Of a stretch of DNA of 52,330 nt, positions 36,527 through 44,976 are shown in pieces. The stretch spans positions 1 to 52,330 of the forward strand of contig NZ_JALCCV010000002.1 of NCBI RefSeq assembly GCF_022640935.1. The letters run 5' to 3'. The translations under genes were made by a program, and so were the position numbers. The notes beneath the pieces are model-generated. The model did not search any database and was not told the origin of the DNA. It saw only the letters and a list, made by a program, of their open reading frames with translations. Every line of letters begins with the position of its first letter. Within the stretch, counting starts at the first letter, position 1. Source of the DNA: Bifidobacterium sp. GTDB taxonomy: Bacteria; Actinomycetota; Actinomycetes; Actinomycetales; Bifidobacteriaceae.

Positions 36527-37375
36527 ATGGAACCGTTGTTGGAGAGCAACACGGTGTTCATGGGCATCGAGTATCTAGCCATTTTCTGCTGCGGGCTTTC
36601 AGGCGGTTTGATGGCCGTGCGCAAAGGCTATGATCTCTTCTCCATCCTGATCACGTCATGGCTCACCGCATTGGGCGGCGGCATCGTGCGCGATGTGCTG
36701 CTCGGCATCTTTCCTCCTGCTGGCATATCCGACAGAGGATTGGTGCTCACCGCTCTGGCGTCGAGCCTTGTCGTCGCGGTCATCCATCCCGAAGTAGGCA
36801 AGCTCAAGTGGACGATGCTCGTCATTGACGCGCTGGCGCTGGGCCTGTTCGCCGTGAACGGCACATCAAAGGCCTTACTCTACCATACCTCGGGCATGAC
36901 GGCCGTGTTCCTGGGCATGTTCACCGCGCTGGCCGGCGGCCTGTTCCGTGATATTCTGCTCAACGAGGTGCCTGCGGTCATCAAGGACCGCCATTGGTAT
37001 GCGGTGCCCTCGTTTGTCGGCTGCGTGCTCACCGTCCTGCTCACCAAAGCGCTCAGCGCCGGGCTGATCGACATCAATGTCGAGATGGCAGGCGATATCG
37101 TCATCGTCGGCGTCGTCGTCGCCATGCGTATTCTTTCGGTCGTCTACAACATCCAACTTCCTGGTGCGATGCAGCGCCATGAGGCGCATCTGCCTCCGCC
37201 TTTGCCATTGTCGCAAAGCCGCTATTTGCGCAGGCCGGTCGTTCATCCGCAGGCGGACGATCCGACCGCCTTGCGGAACGTCGATGCCGGTGCGCGGCAC
37301 ACGGCAGGGGAGGACGTGAATGCAGGCCAGCGCCAGCGGGATCCTGATCACGGCGGTCGGCCTATGAGCGAATGA
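36527..37375 (+). CDS. TRIC-family (UPF0126/YadS) channel-like membrane protein
   Basis: 282 residues from ATG 36527, with GAGGAG nine bases upstream; in-frame ATG 36503 is less supported. The core is two inverted TRIC repeats, each with a glycine-rich R-D motif: A-L-G-G-G-I-V-R-D-V-L-L-G and A-L-A-G-G-L-F-R-D-I-L-L-N. Six to seven hydrophobic helices are visible. TRIC channels conduct monovalent cations in bacteria and archaea. The C-terminal 70 residues are hydrophilic and Arg/His/Pro-rich, absent from minimal homologues. The ion and physiological role are not known here. Confidence 0.85.
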   Translation: MEPLLESNTVFMGIEYLAIFCCGLSGGLMAVRKGYDLFSILITSWLTALGGGIVRDVLLGIFPPAGISDRGLVLTALASSLVVAVIHPEVGKLKWTMLVIDALALGLFAVNGTSKALLYHTSGMTAVFLGMFTALAGGLFRDILLNEVPAVIKDRHWYAVPSFVGCVLTVLLTKALSAGLIDINVEMAGDIVIVGVVVAMRILSVVYNIQLPGAMQRHEAHLPPPLPLSQSRYLRRPVVHPQADDPTALRNVDAGARHTAGEDVNAGQRQRDPDHGGRPMSE

Positions 37376-37559
37376 TGGGTGAATGATGAGGAGTACGTGA
37401 TTCTCGCCGCCTCATCGCGCGAATAAGACGCTTTGCGCCATATTTCTACTCGGAGTTGGCGATTCTCATGTTTTTCGGCGCGTAAAACACATTGGTTGCG
37501 TGACATTTCTGCAAGCGGTTCATTGCCCCATGAGGGTTGTATAGGCCCAAATCTGGGTA

Positions 37560-37599
37560 TGGGAAAGGCCCACAGGCGTAAACCTGTGGGCCTTTCCCA
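37560..37599. terminator. Terminator after rpsT (bidirectional)
   Basis: A 17-bp stem (37560-37576 with 37583-37599) with a six-base loop. It is 27 bases past the rpsT stop on the minus strand and also ends the channel gene on the plus strand. The T-richness of the arms substitutes for a U-tract. Confidence 0.75.
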
Positions 37600-37625
37600 C
37601 TACGATGGGCCATAAGGCCCGTCAA

Positions 37626-37886
37626 TCACAGCGCGTTGATCGCGACGGCGAGACCGGACTTGCGGTTGGCGGCCTGATTCTTGTGAATCACGCCACGGCC
37701 GGCGGCCTTGTCAAGCTTCTGCGCGGCGACCTGATAGGCGGCCGTAGCGGCTTCTTTATCACCCTCGGCGATGGCCTGACGCGTAGCGCGAATCGAGGTC
37801 TTGAGACCGGACTTCACAGCCACGTTGCGCTGGTGCGCCTTCTCATTGGTGAGAACACGCTTCTTCTGCGACTTAATGTTTGCCAC
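37626..37886 (-). CDS. rpsT: 30S ribosomal protein S20
   Basis: 86 residues from GTG 37886, with GGAG seven bases upstream. The opening [10 protein letters not shown], then [14 protein letters not shown], and [15 protein letters not shown] are the conserved helical S20 pattern. S20 binds the 5' domain of 16S rRNA. It is transcribed alone, divergent from lepA, with which it shares the 297-base promoter region 37887-38183. Confidence 0.97.
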   Translation of the reverse strand: MANIKSQKKRVLTNEKAHQRNVAVKSGLKTSIRATRQAIAEGDKEAATAAYQVAAQKLDKAAGRGVIHKNQAANRKSGLAVAINAL

Positions 37887-38074
37887 TATCTACTCCAAAC
37901 AACGTTTTCTATAAGGACATACAAGCGATTATGTTAACACCACAGTCGGATAATTCCCAGACGATGAGTGGAGCGTCTCACCGGGCTTCGCGCCGAGGCG
38001 GCGGAGACTGCCGATCTGCCATGCCTAGGTTCCCTGCCGTTCGATGCGACGCACAGAATGCCGACAGGAGCCGG

Positions 38075-38080
38075 TAGACT
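38075..38080 (+). promoter_or_regulatory. Putative -10 box of lepA
   Basis: TAGACT in the lepA upstream region. The same hexamer also occurs upstream of the gene at 52049 (52006-52011). The -35 element is unclear. Confidence 0.35.
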
Positions 38081-38183
38081 GGATTGGCTATGAAGCCGCA
38101 GCTGCGTTGGCAATCGTTGGAGACACGGCGTAAGAGCTGCGCACAGGATAGGCGAATGGGAACAGCAAGGAGACGCACTGCAA

Positions 38184-40064
38184 GTGATTGAACCGAAGAA
38201 CAGGCCCGGGTTTACCGATCAGTCGCTGATTCGCAACTTCTGCATTATCGCGCATATTGACCACGGCAAATCCACAGTCGCCGACCGTATACTGCAGCTT
38301 TCCGGCATCGTGCCCGAGCGCGAGATGCGGGATCGCTTCCTCGACCGCATGGACATTGAGCAGGAACGTGGCATCACGATCAAATCACAGGCTGTGCGCG
38401 TGCCGTGGACTGTCGACGGCACCGAATACACGCTCGGCATGATCGACACTCCCGGGCATGTCGATTTCACCTATGAGGTCTCCCGTGCGCTGGCCGCGTG
38501 CGAGGGGGCGGTGCTGCTGGTCGACGCCACGCAGGGCATCGAGGCGCAGACGCTCTCGAACCTGTATATGGCCATAGAGCATAACCTCACCATTATTCCG
38601 GTACTCAACAAAATCGACCTGCCCAGCGCCGAGCCGGACCGACATGCCGAGGAGATCGCCGGGCTCATCGGCTGCGAGCCGCAGTCCGTGCTGCGCGTGT
38701 CGGGCAAGACCGGCGAAGGCGTGCACGACCTGCTCGACCAGATCGTCATGGATGTGCCCGCGCCCTCGGGCGATCCGCAAGCCCCGGCACGCGCGCTGAT
38801 ATTTGACTCCTCCTACGATTCCTACCGTGGCATCGTGACGTACATCCGCATGGTCGACGGCAAGCTCGCGTCGCGCGAGAGGCTGCACATGATGGGCATC
38901 GGCATGGTGCATGAGCCGATCGAAATCGGCGTGATCAGTCCCGATATGGTGCCGACGAAGGCGCTGACCGCCGGCGAGGTCGGGTACGTGATCACCGGCG
39001 CGAAAGATGTGAGCCAGTCCAAGGTCGGCGACACGATCACTTCCGCAATCAAGCCCGCGAGCGAGGCGCTGCCGGGGTACCGCGACCCCAAGCCCATGGT
39101 GTATTCGGGGCTGTTCCCGATCGACAATGCCCAGTTCCCGGATCTGCGTGAGGCGCTCGACAAGCTCAAGCTCAACGATGCCGCGCTCGTCTATGAGCCG
39201 GAGACCTCGGTGGCGCTCGGCTTTGGTTTCCGCTGCGGATTCCTGGGGCTGTTGCATATGGAAATCGTCTCGGAGCGCCTCAGCCGTGAATTCGGTCTGG
39301 ATCTGATCTCCACCGCGCCCAACGTCACCTACGACGTGACCGCCGAGGACGGCAGTCTGCATCACGTCACGAATCCGAGCGAATTCCCCGAAGGCAAGAT
39401 CAAGAAGATCATCGAGCCGATGGTCGCCGCCGACATCATCACGCCCAAGGAATTCATCGGCTCGGTGATGGACCTGTGCCAGGAGCATCGCGGCGAAATG
39501 GGCACGATGGAGTACATCAGCGCCGAACGCGTCGAAATGCACTACCGCATCCCGCTGGCGGAGATCGTCTTCGACTTTTTCGACCAGCTTAAAAGCCGCA
39601 CCAAGGGCTACGCATCGCTGGACTACCATGAGGACGGCGAGCAGAGCGCCGACTTGGTCAAGGTCGATATCCTGATCCAGGGAGAGAAGGTCGACGCCTT
39701 CAGCGCGATCGTCCACCGCGACAAGGCTTATGCGTATGGCGTGATGATGACGAAGAAGCTGCGTGAGCTCATTCCGCGCCAGCAGTTCGAGATTCCCGTC
39801 CAGGCCGCCATCGGCTCACGCATTATCGCGCGCGAGACCATTCGTGCGCTCAGGAAGGACGTGCTCGCCAAATGTTACGGCGGCGACATCACAAGGAAGC
39901 GCAAGCTGCTCGAAAAGCAGAAGGCCGGCAAGAAGCGCATGAAGATGCTTGGCCATGTCGAGGTGCCGCAGGAGGCGTTCATCGCTGCGCTGGCCACCGA
40001 CGACGGCGCGACCGACCGCGACACCAAAGACAAGATCCGTGCCGCGCAAAAGAGCGAGTCCTGA
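38184..40064 (+). CDS. lepA: Elongation factor 4 (LepA), back-translocase/translation fidelity GTPase
   Basis: 626 residues from GTG 38184, with AAGGAG about ten bases upstream. G1 is [10 protein letters not shown]2 region R-G-I-T-I-K, G3 D-T-P-G-H-V-D-F, G4 N-K-I-D, typical of the EF-G-like group. The C-terminal domain ([20 protein letters not shown]) is the EF4-specific end that reaches the peptidyl-transferase centre. The length is slightly above the usual 600. It sits upstream of hemW, a common arrangement, with an 85-base gap. Confidence 0.97.
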   Translation: MIEPKNRPGFTDQSLIRNFCIIAHIDHGKSTVADRILQLSGIVPEREMRDRFLDRMDIEQERGITIKSQAVRVPWTVDGTEYTLGMIDTPGHVDFTYEVSRALAACEGAVLLVDATQGIEAQTLSNLYMAIEHNLTIIPVLNKIDLPSAEPDRHAEEIAGLIGCEPQSVLRVSGKTGEGVHDLLDQIVMDVPAPSGDPQAPARALIFDSSYDSYRGIVTYIRMVDGKLASRERLHMMGIGMVHEPIEIGVISPDMVPTKALTAGEVGYVITGAKDVSQSKVGDTITSAIKPASEALPGYRDPKPMVYSGLFPIDNAQFPDLREALDKLKLNDAALVYEPETSVALGFGFRCGFLGLLHMEIVSERLSREFGLDLISTAPNVTYDVTAEDGSLHHVTNPSEFPEGKIKKIIEPMVAADIITPKEFIGSVMDLCQEHRGEMGTMEYISAERVEMHYRIPLAEIVFDFFDQLKSRTKGYASLDYHEDGEQSADLVKVDILIQGEKVDAFSAIVHRDKAYAYGVMMTKKLRELIPRQQFEIPVQAAIGSRIIARETIRALRKDVLAKCYGGDITRKRKLLEKQKAGKKRMKMLGHVEVPQEAFIAALATDDGATDRDTKDKIRAAQKSES

Positions 40065-40149
40065 GTGATGTCGAGGTCATCGGCGGTCTGTAGGCGAGGT
40101 GAGCAGCCGCTAAGACTGCGAGGTCAGCGTCGGAGTGGGACGGTCATTA

Positions 40150-41580
40150 ATGTTTGAGGTGTATATTCATGTGCCGTTTTGTTTACGGCGCTGCGGCTAC
40201 TGCGATTTCAACACCTATACCTCGCCGGATATGGGCGGCGGTGCGAGCCGAGGCAACTATGCCGCGATGGCGATTGCGGAGATGCGGCTGGTCAAGCGTT
40301 GGCAGTATGAGCACGGCATCGTCGAGCCCGCGGCGTCAACCGTGTTCTTCGGCGGCGGCACCCCCACGATTCTGCCTGCTGACGATCTTGCGCGCATGCT
40401 GCACGGCGTCGAGCAGCTCTGGGGGCTGGAGCCTGGCGCGGAAATCACCACGGAAGCCAATCCCGACACCGTCGACGAGGATTACGTCGCCGCATTGGCT
40501 GACGCCGGTTTCACGCGGATTTCCTTCGGCATGCAATCGGCGGTGCCGCGCGTGCTCAAGACGCTGGATCGCACGCATACTCCCGCGAATGTCGAGGCAG
40601 GGGTTCGGGCCGCCGACAAGGCGGGAATCCGCTCAAGCGTGGATCTGATCTATGGCACGCCGGGGGAGAGCTTAGGGGATTGGCGCTATTCCGTGAAAAC
40701 GGCGGTCGAGTTGGGCGTCAACCATATTTCCGCGTACGCTCTCACGCTGGAACCGACCACGAAAATGGGCCGCATGGTGCGCTCCGGGCGGCTGCCGAAA
40801 CCGGATGACGATGACGAGGCGAACAAATACGAAATCGCCGAGGATCTGTTCTCCGAGGCGGGGTTGCAGTGGTACGAGGTTTCGAACTGGTCGCGACCAA
40901 GCTATGAGAGCCGGCATAATCTCGGCTATTGGCGCAACGTCGATTGGGCGGGCATCGGACCGGGTGCGCACAGCCATTACAATCGTGTGTCAGCGAGCCG
41001 GTTGGTGGGAACCGAGCAGCCCGGCGAACATATTGCGGCGGAGGACAAGCCGCAGCAGCTGTCCGCAGGGGTTCGGGCTTGGGATATCAAGCATCCGCGT
41101 GTGTGGGGCGAATCGATTTCAAATGACACGGTGCCATGGCAAGGCCAAGAGACCATCACCGCCAAGGAGAATCTCGAAGAGCTCATCATGCTCGGTCTGC
41201 GCCTGCATGAAGGACTTGATCTGAACCGGATCGATCAGGCGATGCGAGAGCCCGATGGCGGCCGATTCGCCAAGTCTACCGGCGCTGCCCATGCCGATGT
41301 TGACGCTACCAGCGTTTGTAGCGGCAGCATCGACGGCGACGCTTCGAACGGTGTCGGCACGAACATTCTCAATGCCGAATGCGGCGCCGATCCGGCTGTT
41401 TCCTCTATGCTGGGCGAAACCGCCAAACACAACGACTTCGCCATCCGACGCACTCGCATCGCCAAGCTGGCTGATGACGGTCTGTTCACGATACACGGCA
41501 GCCGCCTGGTCCCCACCCTGCGTGGCCGTCTGCTCAACGATTATCTCATCGAGCAGTTCTTCGACATGGTCGGTCTGTGA
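40150..41580 (+). CDS. hemW: HemW-like radical SAM protein (heme chaperone)
   Basis: 476 residues from ATG 40150; the in-frame GTG 40135 is an alternative. The radical SAM site is P-F-C-L-R-R-C-G-Y-C-D-F (C-x3-C-x2-C), followed by S-T-V-F-F-G-G-G-T-P-T (glycine motif), E-A-N-P-D and R-I-S-F-G-M-Q-S. The HemW C-terminal domain ends with G-R-L-L-N-D-Y-L-I. It has often been mislabelled as coproporphyrinogen oxidase; it lacks the features of HemN and is better called HemW. A poorly conserved Ser/Ala/Gly-rich insert (about residues 375-430) lies before the C-terminal domain. It follows lepA, as in other bacteria. Confidence 0.92.
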   Translation: MFEVYIHVPFCLRRCGYCDFNTYTSPDMGGGASRGNYAAMAIAEMRLVKRWQYEHGIVEPAASTVFFGGGTPTILPADDLARMLHGVEQLWGLEPGAEITTEANPDTVDEDYVAALADAGFTRISFGMQSAVPRVLKTLDRTHTPANVEAGVRAADKAGIRSSVDLIYGTPGESLGDWRYSVKTAVELGVNHISAYALTLEPTTKMGRMVRSGRLPKPDDDDEANKYEIAEDLFSEAGLQWYEVSNWSRPSYESRHNLGYWRNVDWAGIGPGAHSHYNRVSASRLVGTEQPGEHIAAEDKPQQLSAGVRAWDIKHPRVWGESISNDTVPWQGQETITAKENLEELIMLGLRLHEGLDLNRIDQAMREPDGGRFAKSTGAAHADVDATSVCSGSIDGDASNGVGTNILNAECGADPAVSSMLGETAKHNDFAIRRTRIAKLADDGLFTIHGSRLVPTLRGRLLNDYLIEQFFDMVGL

Positions 41581-42078
41581 TTTGCGCACGATTCGGTTCA
41601 TGCTGTTTTACCGGTCGTTGTGCTGTTGCGTGGCCTCTCCGATTCGGGCGTGTATCTGCATTATGTGAGCGTTAACCCGACTGCGCGAAGGCCGATCAGC
41701 GCTGTGCGAGATGCTGTTTCGTTGAGGGCCGAGTATCGGGCGGCACGAAACCGTCATTTTAGCCAGCGCTAATTCGGGTGCCACGGGTTCGGCGCCTCAC
41801 ATAACCCGGATGGACCTCCGCAGCACTTCCAGTAACGCCTCACGCAACGCATGTACATGGTTTTCGAGCACTGGTGAGGGCTCAAGTAGGCGCAAGGCGG
41901 GACTGGCTCGGCCAGGCCTCAGACTGGCGGGGATGTTACTTGTGCCTTTTCCTCAGAAGCCCGGACGGATCAGCAGCGCACGCGAAATCGGAATACCCGT
42001 TCACGGCGTCAAGCACAGTGCGAGCCGGAAACTTGGCGTGAACTCCTCGCGCGCGCCGTATGACTACCATGGGCTTGC
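41581..42078 (+). other. 498-bp gap between hemW and the FGGY kinase
   Basis: No frame shows a family, a ribosome site or a credible start. A reading frame at 41810-42133 is Arg/Ser-rich and looks spurious. A small CTGGC-TCG-GCCAG hairpin is present near 41910. No tRNA, array or terminator is seen; the kinase promoter should be here. Confidence 0.5.
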
Positions 42079-43998
42079 ATGGGCTATGTTGCGACATTCG
42101 ATGCGGGAACTACGGCGGTCAAGGCGGCGCTGACCGACGACGACGGCATCATCATCGCCTCGTGCTCGAGCGGCGCGATGCCACTATTCACTGGCGATGG
42201 TCATCGGGAGCAGGATCCGTTCGACTGGTGGCGGGCTTTTCTGCAAGCTGCGCATGCCATGCTGACGCAGGCCTCGCAGTCCGTGCCGAAGTTTGATCCG
42301 GCCGACATCCTCGGCATCATCATGAGCGGGCAGATGCAGGATGTCATCGCGCTTGACGGGCAACTGAACCCGGTGCGCCGTGCGATGCTCTATTCGGACG
42401 GCCGGGCGGATCGCGAGGCAGGTGAACTGGCTGAAATCGTAGGTGATACGACATTCCACAACCTGACCGGCAACCAGCTCGAAGGCTCCTTGCCGCTGCC
42501 CAAACTCATGTGGTTCAAACGCCACGAGCCGCAGAACTTCGCGAAAACACGGCATGTGCTGTTCGATGCCAAGGATTATCTCGTCGCCCGGTTGACGGGA
42601 GCGCTGTCAGCCGACGTCGTCGCCAGCTCCACCGTCGGCGCGATGGATATCTGCCGGCACGTATGGAGCAGCAGGCTCATCGACGCGGCAGGCATGGATG
42701 AGCTGCTGTTTCCGGCGTTGCGCAATCCGGAGGATCGCGTGGGCGAAATCGCCGGCCGAGCCGCAGAAACGACCGGATTTGCGCTAGGCACGCCGGTGTT
42801 CGCCGGCATTGGAGATGCGGGCGCCACCACGCTCGCCAGCGGCGTGACCAAGCCGGGCGAATACAACATCAACATCGGCACCTCTGGATGGATCGCCGCC
42901 ATCTCGCCTGAACCCATCACTGATCAGATCGGCGTCGCGAACCTCGCTTGCACCACGGTCGGTGCGCATAATGGGGTCAGCGTCGGCGGCGGAAGAAATA
43001 GCGACAGCCGTGCCGGTGGTAAGAGCGATGGCAGCGGCGCCAATAAACGCGCCGGCGGCAATGACACCGTCAAGGCCGCCGAAGGCGGCGTCATCAGCGA
43101 CGTATCCAGCGGCGATGGCGAAGGTGCCGGTGGTGGAGTGATCAGCGGTGTGCCGTTCCTTAATGCTGGCAATGTGCACCGATGGATCACATCGGTGTTC
43201 GCGGGGAACCGTATCTGCGAGGGCATCGATTGCGAGGATGCTTCTTGCGAAGGCACTGATTGCGGGAAGACTGATTGTGGGAAGACTGATTGCGGGTCTA
43301 CTGCATGTGGGTCTACTGCATGTGAGGCCACTGCGTGCGAGGCCACCGTCAACGAAGGGCGCGGCGGACGCTCCAGCTACGTGGCCCATGGCAAAGGCAG
43401 GGATGACCGCGCGAACGCAAATCCTAGGCCGTCGACGAGCCACAGTCTGTCGGCATCCGTCAGCCGAGCCGATTACAGCCTCATGGGCGCGATGCTGGCG
43501 CGCAGCAGGCCTGGCAGCAATGGCGTGCTGTGTCTGCCATACCTCTCAGGCGAGCGCTTCCCGGTGATGAATGCCTCCATCCGCGGTGCCTACGTCGGTC
43601 TTTCATCTGATACAACGGCTGCGGATATGGCGCGTGCGGCGCTCGAAGGGGTCGCCTTCTCCATCCGTCAGGGCCTGGAGATCTTCGATGCCGAACCGTC
43701 GGAGATCACGCTGATCGGCGGGGGAGCGCGAGAGCCTGTCTGGTGCCAGATCATGGCCGATGTCTTGGGACATCCCATCGAGGTATTTCGCAATGCCGAT
43801 GTCATGCCGGCTGCTGCGCTTTCATTTCTGGTGCAATATGCGCTCGGTCGTTTCGAGTCGCTCGATGAGGTCACCGAAAGGCTGCGCGCCTGCCGTGACA
43901 GTGTTACCTATGAGCCGCACATGGAAACCGTGCGACTGTATGACGAGGTCTACAGCCGTTACCGCTCGTTGTATCCGGCCATCGACGGGCTTGGATGA
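42079..43998 (+). CDS. FGGY-family carbohydrate kinase (xylulokinase-like) with two large insertions
   Basis: 639 residues, roughly 130-140 longer than typical FGGY kinases (about 500). The N-domain has F-D-A-G-T-T-A-V-K-A-A-L (phosphate loop), M-S-G-Q-M-Q, and G-I-G-D-A-G-A-T-T-L-A-S-G with the conserved Asp. The C-domain has Y-L-S-G-E-R-F-P, E-G-V-A-F-S-I-R-Q-G-L and I-G-G-G-A-R-E-P-V-W-C-Q (ATP side). The first insert (about residues 300-355) is Gly/Ser/Asp-rich; the second (about residues 375-465) contains nine five-residue units starting with Cys. Both fall between the two domains, at surface positions. The substrate is not determined; it most resembles xylulokinase/gluconokinase-type members. 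No ribosome site precedes ATG 42079. Confidence 0.85.
   Translation: MGYVATFDAGTTAVKAALTDDDGIIIASCSSGAMPLFTGDGHREQDPFDWWRAFLQAAHAMLTQASQSVPKFDPADILGIIMSGQMQDVIALDGQLNPVRRAMLYSDGRADREAGELAEIVGDTTFHNLTGNQLEGSLPLPKLMWFKRHEPQNFAKTRHVLFDAKDYLVARLTGALSADVVASSTVGAMDICRHVWSSRLIDAAGMDELLFPALRNPEDRVGEIAGRAAETTGFALGTPVFAGIGDAGATTLASGVTKPGEYNINIGTSGWIAAISPEPITDQIGVANLACTTVGAHNGVSVGGGRNSDSRAGGKSDGSGANKRAGGNDTVKAAEGGVISDVSSGDGEGAGGGVISGVPFLNAGNVHRWITSVFAGNRICEGIDCEDASCEGTDCGKTDCGKTDCGSTACGSTACEATACEATVNEGRGGRSSYVAHGKGRDDRANANPRPSTSHSLSASVSRADYSLMGAMLARSRPGSNGVLCLPYLSGERFPVMNASIRGAYVGLSSDTTAADMARAALEGVAFSIRQGLEIFDAEPSEITLIGGGAREPVWCQIMADVLGHPIEVFRNADVMPAAALSFLVQYALGRFESLDEVTERLRACRDSVTYEPHMETVRLYDEVYSRYRSLYPAIDGLG
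43216..43350 (+). repeat. Nine tandem 15-bp units encoding Cys-initiated pentapeptides in the kinase
   Basis: Nine 15-bp units, each starting TGC or TGT, encode C-E-G-I-D, C-E-D-A-S, C-E-G-T-D, C-G-K-T-D (twice), C-G-S-T-A (twice), C-E-A-T-A and C-E-A-T-V, residues 380-424. Neighbouring units are nearly identical, with mainly silent differences, suggesting replication slippage or recent expansion. The frame is preserved (15 is a multiple of 3). Confidence 0.92.
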
Positions 43999-44030
43999 GT
44001 GGGATTCTGTGCCATTCGCGGATGATATGC

Positions 44031-44150
44031 ATCAGTTGCGCCGCTAAGCTGCGGCAAAGGGCACATGATGCGGCATTGCCGGAGTTATACTTCAGTTGTG
44101 CCGCTAGGCCGCGCTGAAAGGCACAAATGAGGCAGTGCCTCCAGGGAAAT
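44031..44150. repeat. Two imperfect 60-bp tandem repeats
   Basis: Two units start with CAGTTG at 44033 and 44093, exactly 60 bases apart, and match over most of about 50 bases (for example GCCGCTA, then a GCG core and an AAGG-GCACA stretch). They lie between the kinase and the VOC gene and contain no reading frame. Confidence 0.7.
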
Positions 44151-44258
44151 GCACCGTGTGCGACAGTATTCGCCGGCAACGCCATAAACGAAACGTACCG
44201 GGATATAAGGGTATACGATGCTGAGGCTGCATACAGAAAGGGCAGGAGGCATATCATC

Positions 44259-44723
44259 ATGATCGACCATATGACGCTGCATGTCCGCGACGTGCAGCGC
44301 AGCATCGCGTTCTACGCCAAGGCGCTCGCACCGCTCGGATACGTTGTGAAGGCGCATCACGAGCCGACGCTCGGGTTCGGCGTCGACGACGGCACGCCGC
44401 ATGCCGACTTCTACATTTCGCCTCTTGACGGCTGCGCGAACGATGCCGCTGCCGAAAATGCCTCAGACGCCGCGCCAGCTGCCTCGGTCGGGCGGCCGCC
44501 GTACGTGTCGTACGTGCCGTACGCCCCGACCCATATCGCCTTCCGCGCGCCCGATCATTCCTCGGTCCGGGCATTCTATACGGCCGGGCTTGCCGCCGGC
44601 GGGCGTGGCAACGGTGCGCCTGGGCCAAGACCCTATCATGCCGGATACTATGCGGCATTCGTCTTGGACCCGGATGGCAACAACATCGAGGCTGTGATCG
44701 ATTGGAGCCGTATCGATGCATGA
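44259..44723 (+). CDS. VOC-superfamily (glyoxalase/bleomycin-resistance-like) protein
   Basis: 154 residues from ATG 44259, with AGGAGG nine bases upstream. The first VOC module opens I-D-H-M-T-L-H-V-R-D-V-Q-R-S-I-A-F-Y (metal-ligand His). The second module includes T-H-I-A-F-R-A-P-D, and F-V-L-D-P-D-G-N-N-I-E-A-V completes the metal site with Glu. An insert with Pro/Tyr repeats (Y-V-S-Y-V-P-Y-A-P) separates the halves. Members include glyoxalases, dioxygenases and drug-binding proteins; the substrate is unknown. It stands alone, after the 60-bp tandem repeats. Confidence 0.88.
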   Translation: MIDHMTLHVRDVQRSIAFYAKALAPLGYVVKAHHEPTLGFGVDDGTPHADFYISPLDGCANDAAAENASDAAPAASVGRPPYVSYVPYAPTHIAFRAPDHSSVRAFYTAGLAAGGRGNGAPGPRPYHAGYYAAFVLDPDGNNIEAVIDWSRIDA

Positions 44724-44976
44724 GGCGCGAGGTCGGTTTTCGCGTTTTGACACGGGCGGTATGCGCGCATGATCTCGTCGCGTTCCCTGCGCAGGCACTA
44801 TTCTACGGTTCTGCAGGGTGCCGCTGAATGCACAAGAACGCAAACAGCGTAAAACTCGCCGAATGATTCGTTATATGGACGTGAGAAACACGCTTGACTG
44901 AACCCGGCTGTATTCTTGGCCGCACCGGCAAAGAACCGCAGGTTTTGGCCTGCCATAAACGATGAAGGTGGTTTCC

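Noticed and set aside
41810..42133. 107-codon frame before the kinase
   Set aside because: It is Arg/Ser-rich, has no ribosome site, and overlaps the kinase start in another frame.
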